Part shown: positions 13,183-21,127 of the stretch, in pieces
Layout: every line of letters starts with the position of its first letter
Position numbering within the stretch: the first letter of the stretch is position 1
Source of the DNA: a virus
Direction: 5' to 3' (one strand)
Virus record (IMG/VR): IMGVR_UViG_3300031788_000123
Location: 1 to 21,643 of that record
Length of the DNA: 21,643 nt
Notes under the pieces: generated by a model
What the model saw: the letters and a program-made list of their open reading frames with translations, nothing else
Database searches by the model: none
Told to the model about the DNA's origin: nothing
Position numbers and translations under genes: made by a program

Positions 13183-16100
13183 TGGCTACAAGCTGGCAAG
13201 AACAACAAAACGCAAACAATGCCCTAAGGGCGCAACTTGATGCCAAAGCAGCAAATCTCGCTCAAGATGATCCGAAGTGGGCAAACGTACAAAGTGGCTA
13301 TGCGAAATTGGATGCGATGGACGCGGAAATCGCACCACATCTTCCACCACAAAACTACGCCGTATCGCCAAACACGACACCGTCGCCACCAGCACAGGCA
13401 GCACCACAACCGGAATCACAACCAACACCACAACCAACGGCACCTGCGGTAGCGTCCCCGGAGCCCCCTCCCGCGCCGGCAACGCCACCAACACCGGTCA
13501 CACCGCCAGCGCCCGGTTCCGGCATTCCGTTGCCGTCCGACACGCCATCCGTTCCGCAAGTTGCCCTCCCAGGTGGCGGCGGAAACGCACCACAATATAT
13601 CGGCAACCTAATGTCCCCTCCGGGGTCAGCGCCGGCATCATCATCCCCTGACCTGACTGGCGGGTCATCGAACATCCCGACGATGACGGTAACCCCGTCT
13701 TCCGGTGGCAACGCTGCATCATCGCCATCCCCGGCGGCCGGTGCCGCTGCGGCATCGTCAGCAGGCTCAACCCCATCGTCAACGCCAACCACCCCATCTC
13801 CGGCTGCCGGTGCCGCAGCGGCGTCTTCCAACAATTCCGAGGTGCGGAACGGCACGGCGCCGTCCACTGCCGCAGCCACGTCGGCGACACCCCAAAGCGG
13901 TGTGACGGATGCACAAGCCGCACAGGCGGTGAAAGACCTGATCAATGGCAAGGGAACACCGAATCCGTTGAACGACCTTTTTCAGGCAACGTATCACTGG
14001 CGTTTGTATGTGACGCAGGACGTTGACCTGTATGCTGCGGCGGGCAGTCCTGCCAAGCCATCAGCGATCTATGAAAAACTTGCCACCTTGCCGCAGGTGA
14101 CGATAGCGGAAACCGGAATCACCACTTACAACATCAAGAGTGTTGAGATCGATTCGACCGTGGGTCCGAACGGGCACACCCGCGCGATGACAGCCACCGC
14201 CATCAAAATGACGGTTGTTGAGCCGATGGGCATGGGCTTCATGGATTCCATAGCGAATGCCTGCGCATCCCTGAAAATACGCAACTGGGAGAAATGTTTC
14301 TATTATCTGGAGTTGAGTTTCATGGGATATGATGCCAGTGGCGGTTTTGTGGACAACCCGGTCAAGTCTTATAAGATGGACGCCTCCAATAAATGGATTT
14401 GGCAAATGGTCATCACCTACATCGATGTCCATTTTGATGCCGGGGGCGGCACTTATAACATTGCAGCCACTCCTTGGGCAGAGGGTGCCGCTTTGGGGGA
14501 CGAATATCGCTGTCTTCCGGAACAGATAACCGTCCAGGCTGCGACCATCGGTGAATTGTTTGAGGGTATCGGCAAGGCGATGACCGACAGCTATCATGAC
14601 AGGAACGGCAACGACAACGTGAAGTTTGGCGATCCGAACAAAAGCCCGCCCGTCAAGGCATTCAAATGGTATCCGATAACCGACGCGCCAAGCCGGGTCA
14701 ACGGTCTTGACCCGGCCAAATTCGAACTGAAAAACAAACAGCCTGCCCTTAGTTCCCTGCGCGGCATGTCAATGGATTTCACTGGGTCAGCCGGCAATCC
14801 GACAGCAAGATTTCAGCCCGGCGTTTCACTTGACAAAATGATTGAATATGCCTTGATGAACACCGAACAGGCACAATTGCTGGTGATGGACAATGACAAC
14901 AAAACCGGTGCGACTGACGGTGCACCGAGTGCAACAAACGACCGGCGGCTTCGGGAAAGCATTGTTGTCCGCATCGAAGTCGATGTGATTATGGGAGCCT
15001 ACGAAGCCTATTCCCAACAATACCAGAAAACGATTGTCTATCACATACACCCATACTACACCCTGGCGCCGATTACCAGCAAACAGCAGCCGGTTGATGC
15101 GGCAACACCAGCGGTATCGGGTTTGGCGTTGTATCGCCTTTTGAACAAGAATTACATCAAAAAGGTTTACAATTATCTTTACACTGGATTGAACACCGAA
15201 GTCATCGATTTGGATATTGGTTTTAATATCGCATGGAGTTCGACATTGCCGCGCCTTGAGGGTGCCCGTCTGACTTATGATCAAAGTGACCCTGCCGAAC
15301 GGGCCAACAACACGGATGAAGGCGGTAAAGAAGAAGTCGATCAATTAAAGAACAAAGTTTTGCAACTGGAAAACCAACACGCAGGCGTGCAGGCTTCACT
15401 GGGATTGATGAACGCCGCCAAGGATCAGGTGAACACGCTTACTGCGCAACTCAATAACCCAAATACATCCGCTACGCAACAAGCATCACTTAAAAGCCAG
15501 ATATCAGCCCTGTTGTTGAATGGTGATCTTACGAAGTTAATACCGGTTATTAAACAATTGGCGAGTCAGTCGAGTGCTTTGGAAAGTGCGATATCGGCAA
15601 ATCTGAATAAGCTGACCGAGCTTGGCGCCGCGAAAACCGGTCCGCCAAACCAGTATGCCGAACAGATGGTGAATAGCCCAACGGCAGCATCGTCATCCAC
15701 GGGACCAAGATTGCCGCTTCCGGTGGCATTTTCACAGAATTACGGCAAGGACGATACCGGAACAGGCATGGTTGGACAATATCATCGCGACAAATCAATT
15801 TTCGGCGCCGTGCTGAATCAGTTATACGGGTTGGTTCCGGATAAACTGATGGTGATTGACATGGGCATCCGTGGCGATCCGTATTGGCTTGGTGAGACCA
15901 ACCTGGCACGGCAAGTTTATATGCGTCCCGACACGTTTGTCCAGGCGCCGCCTGCGGTCGATCAGCCGAACTTTTTTCGCGGCGATTTCGCATTTTTGCT
16001 GAAGTTCCGCTACCCGGAGGGTCAGGGAGCCAATCTTGAACCTGTTTTCAATCCAGATGATTTGTTTAATGGAATTTATATTGTGGTCAAAGTTTTAAAC

Positions 16101-16721
16101 AATTTCTCGGACGGCGTCTTCAAACAGACCCTGCATGCCAACCGTTTGCCGCTGATCAGCCTCAAAAGCGCGCTTGCGTGGAACGGGTCCATGCCGCCAC
16201 CGGCCACTGACGCGCCTGCCGGAGGGAGCGGCAGTTCCGCTGCCCGTGGTGGCGGCGGCGGTTCTCCCTCCGGTTCTCCCTCCGGTTCCGGCAACGGTTC
16301 CGGTCCGGGTGCGCCATCAACCAATCCCAGCATAAATGCTGCCGTGGCCCATATCGATGCCAATGCCACCCCGTCGTATGCAGGGCAAACAAATTGTGCG
16401 GTCTCAGTAAGGGAAGCCCTTACGGCAGGAGGATATAATATGAACGGACATCCCGTGAATGCCGCTGATTACGGACCAACGCTTATGAGGAACAATTTCA
16501 GCCAAGTCGCGGACGGTTCGAGCATATCCGGGTTTCAGCCGCAAACCGGTGATGTCGCGGTCTTGCAGGCCGGAAGCACTCCAGCCTCGGCACCAGGACA
16601 CATTTGTCTATATGACGGACGACAATGGGTCTCCGGCTATGACCAGAGAGACGTTTGGGGCGGTCCGGACTTCCGCCGTCAGGGGCAGGGGATCGCAATC
16701 TATCGTCCACCTTCAAAATAA
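13182..16721 (+). CDS. Baseplate hub protein (gp27-like) with C-terminal peptidoglycan hydrolase domain
   Basis: 1179 aa. After a short helical N-terminus, residues about 60-250 are a Pro/Ala/Thr/Ser-rich linker including the repeated SPAAGAAAASS. A hub-type beta region follows (about 265-700, starting TYHWRLYVTQDVDLY), then a coiled coil at about 715-820 (KEEVDQLKNKVLQLEN). A second structural part contains MVIDMGIRGDPYWLG and FLLKFRYPEG (about 835-1010). A Gly/Ser linker leads to a C-terminal domain from about 1053 with C1072 (QTNCAVSVREAL), TGDVAVL, H1140 (PGHICLYDG) and QWVSGYDQRDVW. The Cys-then-His order matches NlpC/P60- or CHAP-like peptidoglycan amidases. It would form the hub on which the spike sits. 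The gp27 assignment rests on operon position and is less sure than the hydrolase domain. Confidence 0.7.
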   Translation: MATSWQEQQNANNALRAQLDAKAANLAQDDPKWANVQSGYAKLDAMDAEIAPHLPPQNYAVSPNTTPSPPAQAAPQPESQPTPQPTAPAVASPEPPPAPATPPTPVTPPAPGSGIPLPSDTPSVPQVALPGGGGNAPQYIGNLMSPPGSAPASSSPDLTGGSSNIPTMTVTPSSGGNAASSPSPAAGAAAASSAGSTPSSTPTTPSPAAGAAAASSNNSEVRNGTAPSTAAATSATPQSGVTDAQAAQAVKDLINGKGTPNPLNDLFQATYHWRLYVTQDVDLYAAAGSPAKPSAIYEKLATLPQVTIAETGITTYNIKSVEIDSTVGPNGHTRAMTATAIKMTVVEPMGMGFMDSIANACASLKIRNWEKCFYYLELSFMGYDASGGFVDNPVKSYKMDASNKWIWQMVITYIDVHFDAGGGTYNIAATPWAEGAALGDEYRCLPEQITVQAATIGELFEGIGKAMTDSYHDRNGNDNVKFGDPNKSPPVKAFKWYPITDAPSRVNGLDPAKFELKNKQPALSSLRGMSMDFTGSAGNPTARFQPGVSLDKMIEYALMNTEQAQLLVMDNDNKTGATDGAPSATNDRRLRESIVVRIEVDVIMGAYEAYSQQYQKTIVYHIHPYYTLAPITSKQQPVDAATPAVSGLALYRLLNKNYIKKVYNYLYTGLNTEVIDLDIGFNIAWSSTLPRLEGARLTYDQSDPAERANNTDEGGKEEVDQLKNKVLQLENQHAGVQASLGLMNAAKDQVNTLTAQLNNPNTSATQQASLKSQISALLLNGDLTKLIPVIKQLASQSSALESAISANLNKLTELGAAKTGPPNQYAEQMVNSPTAASSSTGPRLPLPVAFSQNYGKDDTGTGMVGQYHRDKSIFGAVLNQLYGLVPDKLMVIDMGIRGDPYWLGETNLARQVYMRPDTFVQAPPAVDQPNFFRGDFAFLLKFRYPEGQGANLEPVFNPDDLFNGIYIVVKVLNNFSDGVFKQTLHANRLPLISLKSALAWNGSMPPPATDAPAGGSGSSAARGGGGGSPSGSPSGSGNGSGPGAPSTNPSINAAVAHIDANATPSYAGQTNCAVSVREALTAGGYNMNGHPVNAADYGPTLMRNNFSQVADGSSISGFQPQTGDVAVLQAGSTPASAPGHICLYDGRQWVSGYDQRDVWGGPDFRRQGQGIAIYRPPSK

Positions 16722-16745
16722 CTTTTCCAACAAACGAGAGAGCAA

Positions 16746-19013
16746 ATGCCACAGGTAAACCGTCCGCCACGCGGCTTCGACAATACCACCAACTCCACCC
16801 GTGTCTATAACAACACCATTTACATCGGGTTCGTCAAACGTAACGATGACGCGCAGCGCATGGGCAGGCTCTCAGTCTGGATACCGGAAATCTGCGGTGA
16901 TCCCCTTAAGGAAACCTCGTGGATTATTTGTAACTACCTGAGTCCTTTTGGTGGCAGCACCAGCATTGATGACACCAAAAAAGGCAATCAGACCATGTCC
17001 GGCTCACAATCATCCTATGGCATGTGGATGGTTCCTCCTGATCTGGACAATCAGGTTGCGGTGTTTTTTGCCAATGGTGACGGTGCCCGAGCTTATTGGT
17101 TTGGTTGTGCATTACAACAGAACATGAACCATATGCTTCCAGGAGTTGCGGCCAATTTGGCTACGGACCCAAGCTACAAGAAGAATGGCACCGTGCCACC
17201 GGTGGTTGAATATAATAAGGCGGACGCCGGGCAAAACCTCAACAATCCATTGCGTCCGCCATTCACCCCGATGGCTAATGGTTTGGCGACACAGGGACTT
17301 GCCAAAGACTATGAGCGTGGACCGTCGTCATCGTCTGCCCGGCGCGAGGCGCCATCAAAAGTGTTTGGCTTCAACACGCCGCGTTCCAACGCCGTTTATG
17401 TGGATGACAACCCCGATAACGAACATATCCGTTTGCGGACGCGGTCTGGTGCCCAAATCGTCATTAACGAAACAACGGGATATGTCTATATCAACTCGAA
17501 AACTGGCAATTCCTGGGTGGAAATATCTGATGCGGGCATAGACGTATACACCAACAACTGCATCTCCATGCGCGCGATGGCTGATTTCAATGTTCGCGCC
17601 GAGGGGAATATCATTCTCGATTCAGGTTCCAGCATTTATATGCAGGCAGCACAGGACGTTATTGTCCAGGCAGGCAAAACCATTCAATTGGGCTCCGGCA
17701 CTGACCTCATATTTACCGCAGTTGGCGGACAACTGGACGTAAAAACATCAACCGATATTTTAATTGAGGCTGGAGCAGGGTTACAGTTGGAAGCGGATGC
17801 CGGTCCCCTGACGTTAAAGGCGAGTGGTGGTTTGAATATAGAAGCTGGCGGAGCAATGACTGCGAAATCAAGTGGCTCAATGAATCTGCAATCCAGCGGC
17901 GACATTACGGAAAAATCCGGCGGAACAATTCTCCGTTCTGCAAGCAGCATCAAGGACAATTCCGGTGCTGTAGCCGATACCGCCGATACGCCAAGCATTT
18001 CCCCCATGACAGTGAAAGGTCCGGCGCCTACGACCAAAATGGACGTATTGAACGGGAAAAGCGCAACCACTGATTCCATCACGTCCCGCATGCCAAGCCA
18101 TGAGCCTTGGGTCGGTCACCCGAAGTCAAACCTTCCGCCGGCACCGTCCGGACCAGCCACTCTGGCACAGATTGCTGCCAGACAGGGTGGCGGTTCCAGT
18201 CCGGTAACGAGCGAACCAGTTACAGACACGACACAAACTGGTACGGGTCCAATTACCACAACCAACCCAAATGAATCACAGTGCGCCACAGGGGTTGGAA
18301 CGCTGAAAGCGAGCAACAGCCAATGGGCAACCATCAACGCTGCTGCATCTGCCAAGGGTATTCCGCCCGGCAATATGATGGCTATGGCAGATGTGGAATC
18401 CCAGTTCAAAAACGGGGCAACATCCGGAACAGGAGCGCGTGGATTATTTCAAATAGTTGGAGGCACATGGAATGGTTTGGTTAATCAATATGGCGCCGCA
18501 AATAACGTTTCGTTGAGTGACTCGCCATACGACGACAATGCAAATGCCAAAATGGCAGCAGAATATTATAACGAAAATCAGCGCCTGTTGGTATCAAAAG
18601 GCATCACAAATCCGTCCGTTGGGGAGATATATATGACCCATCTGCTGGGTGGCAGCGGTGGCTCCAAATTCATTCAGGCTGCCAACACAAATCCAAACAT
18701 GCCGATCAGCGAAGCCATTTCGAGCGGGGCTCTAAGCAGCAGCGGTGTCAACAACAACCCGGTATGGTTTGGCGGTTGCGCAACCGTTGGAGATGCTTAC
18801 AACAAAATCAATGGGACCGTGAACGCCAAGGCGTCGCAATATGGAGCCCAGGCTGGTCAGCCAGCGCCTTGTGACCGCACCGGGGCATCCGGCACTGGCA
18901 CGGCAACGAGCGCAGCCGGAGCAAGCGCCACCAGCGCGCCATCCCCATCAGCCTCTACGGCATCCGCCCCTGACAACACCACTGATTCCGGAACATTGAC
19001 CGGAGGCGTCTAA
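16746..19013 (+). CDS. 5: gp5-like baseplate spike with C-terminal lytic transglycosylase domain
   Basis: 755 aa. Residues about 20-125 form an OB-type gp5/VgrG N-domain (FVKRNDDAQRMGRLSVWIPE). A region near 215-405 has short repeated strands such as GNIILDSGSSIYMQAAQDVI and LTLKASGGLNIEAGG, typical of the triple-stranded beta-helix needle. A Pro/Thr/Ser linker leads to an SLT-type domain from about 520 with candidate catalytic E551 (MADVESQF), then GTGARGLFQIVGGTW, DDNANAKMAAEYY and IYMTHLLGG. The tail is Ala/Ser-rich. In T4 gp5 the lysozyme lies between the OB domain and the needle; here the enzyme is after the needle and of another family. It lies 24 nt after the hub gene and converges with the fibre gene 21 nt away. 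Confidence 0.85.
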   Translation: MPQVNRPPRGFDNTTNSTRVYNNTIYIGFVKRNDDAQRMGRLSVWIPEICGDPLKETSWIICNYLSPFGGSTSIDDTKKGNQTMSGSQSSYGMWMVPPDLDNQVAVFFANGDGARAYWFGCALQQNMNHMLPGVAANLATDPSYKKNGTVPPVVEYNKADAGQNLNNPLRPPFTPMANGLATQGLAKDYERGPSSSSARREAPSKVFGFNTPRSNAVYVDDNPDNEHIRLRTRSGAQIVINETTGYVYINSKTGNSWVEISDAGIDVYTNNCISMRAMADFNVRAEGNIILDSGSSIYMQAAQDVIVQAGKTIQLGSGTDLIFTAVGGQLDVKTSTDILIEAGAGLQLEADAGPLTLKASGGLNIEAGGAMTAKSSGSMNLQSSGDITEKSGGTILRSASSIKDNSGAVADTADTPSISPMTVKGPAPTTKMDVLNGKSATTDSITSRMPSHEPWVGHPKSNLPPAPSGPATLAQIAARQGGGSSPVTSEPVTDTTQTGTGPITTTNPNESQCATGVGTLKASNSQWATINAAASAKGIPPGNMMAMADVESQFKNGATSGTGARGLFQIVGGTWNGLVNQYGAANNVSLSDSPYDDNANAKMAAEYYNENQRLLVSKGITNPSVGEIYMTHLLGGSGGSKFIQAANTNPNMPISEAISSGALSSSGVNNNPVWFGGCATVGDAYNKINGTVNAKASQYGAQAGQPAPCDRTGASGTGTATSAAGASATSAPSPSASTASAPDNTTDSGTLTGGV

Positions 19014-19034
19014 GTGCATTTTGAGTAAGAAGAT

Positions 19035-20594
19035 TCAGGCGAGCCGTTCAACGACCACCGTGCCAGCCATGACGACCCCAGTCGCATTGCTGGCGCCTGT
19101 GGCGGAATTGACATTGTTGTCGCCGATAGTCCCAAGCGACGTCCAGGACGTGGTGGTGTCATTCCAGGTGGCGAAGGACATTGCCGGACCGCCAAAGATG
19201 CCGCCGGTTGCCTTGACCGTTTTTGCGGCAGTAAAGGTGCTGATAAGGTATTCCAGCGACCATGGACCGGTGCCGTTCATGCCTGAACCAGTGTCGGAGG
19301 TGTTTGGTCCATTGAACGTGTCGTGCCAGAAATAGGGAAGGGTGTCTATGACAGCCCATGTGGTGCCAATGCCGTTGGACGCAAGATAGGGAGGTGCGGT
19401 GATGGGCGTCCACACCCCACCGGAAGTTCCGACACCGGTAAGCGACTGGTCGGTGCACGCCATGCCAAATGAGCTAAACGAATTGATATAGGTCATGTCG
19501 TTCGGCTTCAGCGTAACATCAACATTAACGCTATTGGTTGACGTTATGATAACCGTAACCTTGTATATCCCAGGCTGTGATGCGACGTGCATCGGGATGG
19601 CATTTGCGTTGGTAACGGTAATGATTAATTTGTCCCCTGGTAATATTGGTATTGCCGTGACTGGCGGAGCCGAAGTGCTGAAGGAATATAGTCCTCCTAC
19701 GTTTAGTGATTTTACAAAGGCGGTTGTAGCGACATTGGTGGAATTGTCGGCTACCGGCATGGTTGGGGCGGTGAGGGCGGTTGACACAATCATCGTGGCA
19801 ACCGAGACGAAACCGGATGCCCGGTTGATGGTCAACGGCGTGTCAATCAGTATTCCAGTGTCAGCGAAGCGGATGATGGTAAAATTCGAACCGCTGTTGC
19901 TGCCGGTTTCCGGATAGGAGGTGACACCAATGCCCCACCGTGTCAGACCGGACGTGTCAAACTGCACATCACGCACGCTACCCGCAGGACCATCGACCAC
20001 AAAATTGGTCACAATGTGATTGCCGATTGGCGTAAACCCGAGAGCGGACGTGATGTCACCCTGCGACAGAACCCGTACCGCCGTTACCAAGCCCTTGGCA
20101 TTGACAGTGAGGTTATTATATTTTCCAGCGGTAACGCCATTCGGATTGAGTGTAAGCGTAATGGCTGTGGTTCCGGAGCCGCTGGCGTCGCCAGTCACCT
20201 TAATCATTTGATTGGCGGAGGTATAGCCCTGCCCGGTAACCCACGCCTGTGTGGCATAACCACTGAGTGCGGCGCTGTTGGCGCTCTGTGAGAATTGCAA
20301 CACCCAATCCTGGGTGGCAAGCGAAGTCCAGTTGGCGTTGTCGTAAATCTTCAACAAGCCATTGCCACTGTCATACCAAAGCTGTCCAGTCAGTGGCGGT
20401 GTGGCTATGCCCCATTGCGGTGCAATCGGGCCGCAGGCGTTTTCCAGCAGTCTGACAAAGTTGTTGCCAATGATTGCACCCCAGTCTTTATAGGCACGCC
20501 CCACCAAGGTCAATGACGTGGCGGTCGTATTGACGGTGAGATCATCAATTTGCGCAATTTGCGTGCCTTGCGTATTGGTTATCAAATATGCCAT
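19035..20594 (-). CDS. Tail fibre or baseplate-attached fibre protein
   Basis: 519 aa. The first 80 or so residues (MAYLITNTQGTQIAQIDDLT, then LLENACGPIAP and GQLWYDSGNGLLKIYD) form a virion-attachment type domain also found in the next gene upstream (20618-21067). The middle contains TVNAKGLVTAVRVLSQGDIT and PVADNSTNVATTAFVKS, both typical of trimeric phage fibre shafts. The C-terminal 200 residues are Thr/Ser/Gly-rich beta sequence, probably the host-contacting tip. I see no chaperone domain. It lies 23 nt downstream of its paralogue in the same direction. Its convergence with the spike gene is tight and shows no terminator hairpin. Confidence 0.75.
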   Translation of the reverse strand: MAYLITNTQGTQIAQIDDLTVNTTATSLTLVGRAYKDWGAIIGNNFVRLLENACGPIAPQWGIATPPLTGQLWYDSGNGLLKIYDNANWTSLATQDWVLQFSQSANSAALSGYATQAWVTGQGYTSANQMIKVTGDASGSGTTAITLTLNPNGVTAGKYNNLTVNAKGLVTAVRVLSQGDITSALGFTPIGNHIVTNFVVDGPAGSVRDVQFDTSGLTRWGIGVTSYPETGSNSGSNFTIIRFADTGILIDTPLTINRASGFVSVATMIVSTALTAPTMPVADNSTNVATTAFVKSLNVGGLYSFSTSAPPVTAIPILPGDKLIITVTNANAIPMHVASQPGIYKVTVIITSTNSVNVDVTLKPNDMTYINSFSSFGMACTDQSLTGVGTSGGVWTPITAPPYLASNGIGTTWAVIDTLPYFWHDTFNGPNTSDTGSGMNGTGPWSLEYLISTFTAAKTVKATGGIFGGPAMSFATWNDTTTSWTSLGTIGDNNVNSATGASNATGVVMAGTVVVERLA

Positions 20595-20617
20595 TGAAAG
20601 AAAAGCCCTTTAAGTTC

Positions 20618-21067
20618 TCAGAACATTCGCTGAATATAACATAGTGATGTCGGCAAGTTTGCCGTGCCTTTGGTTCCGTCACACAGATGAAAGCGGTATG
20701 GTATCGTGGCCGGGGTTCCTGACCAGATAATAATTCCACCTAAAGGCACAGCGATTTGATTGGCGGCAACTTGCTGACTAACCCACGGCTGTGTCGCTAG
20801 CGGCGTCCACGGTGGTGAAGTTGTCTGATCATACTGGTTTAATGTCGCTGCTGGTTTGTTATACCAAAGCTGTCCAATGATAGGCGATGTGGGTGCGGCA
20901 ACGCTGCTAAAATTTTCCAACATTCCAACCAAATTGTCGTTTAATATCTCTCCGAATCCCGAGAAATAGTGTCCAATGAGCGTAATTGGAAGTGCAGTGG
21001 CATTGACCGTGTAATCTTCGACGGTGGCAATTAATTGATTGTTTGTGTTTGTGATGACGTAACTCAT
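20618..21067 (-). CDS. Short tail collar/fibre protein, possibly truncated
   Basis: 149 aa. The N-terminal 75 residues (MSYVITNTNNQLIATVEDYT, LLWYNK-type GQLWYNKP) are paralogous to the fibre protein downstream. They are followed by a collar-type segment, PLGGIIIWSGTPATIPYRFH with LCDGTKGTANL. Collar domains usually continue for tens of residues after the CDGT-GT-NL motif; here it ends after 12 more residues (TSLCYIQRMF). It could be a naturally minimal collar or a remnant. No convincing Shine-Dalgarno sequence precedes the ATG at 21067, and an iscB-associated palindrome lies 11 bp upstream, so its original leader may have been replaced. Confidence 0.65.
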   Translation of the reverse strand: MSYVITNTNNQLIATVEDYTVNATALPITLIGHYFSGFGEILNDNLVGMLENFSSVAAPTSPIIGQLWYNKPAATLNQYDQTTSPPWTPLATQPWVSQQVAANQIAVPLGGIIIWSGTPATIPYRFHLCDGTKGTANLPTSLCYIQRMF

Positions 21068-21077
21068 CGTTTTTCTG

Positions 21078-21118
21078 CGCGGCGGAGACCCCTGCCTTCA
21101 GGCAGGGGAGGAGCCGCG
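21078..21118. repeat. Palindrome downstream of iscB, candidate IS200/IS605-type element end
   Basis: The outer arms CGCGGC (21078-21083) and GCCGCG (21113-21118) pair perfectly. The inner arms CCCCTGCC (21089-21096) and GGCAGGGG (21101-21108) form an 8-bp stem with a TTCA loop. The internal bulges are unequal (5 and 4 nt). Subterminal imperfect hairpins of this type mark the ends of IS200/IS605-superfamily elements. It lies 10 bp past the iscB stop. No T-run follows on either strand, which argues against a simple terminator. Confidence 0.6.
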
Positions 21119-21127
21119 TCTTTCTTG

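Noticed and set aside
13355-13951. 198-codon minus-strand open frame rich in Ala/Gly/Asp
   Set aside because: It is a shadow of the Pro/Ala-rich linker of the hub protein; composition alone keeps it open.
19014-19034. Bidirectional terminator between spike and fibre genes
   Set aside because: The 21-nt gap contains no inverted repeat or T-run.
21078-21118. Intrinsic terminator for iscB
   Set aside because: The hairpin is strong, but no T-run follows on either strand. Two-part stem and position fit an element end better.
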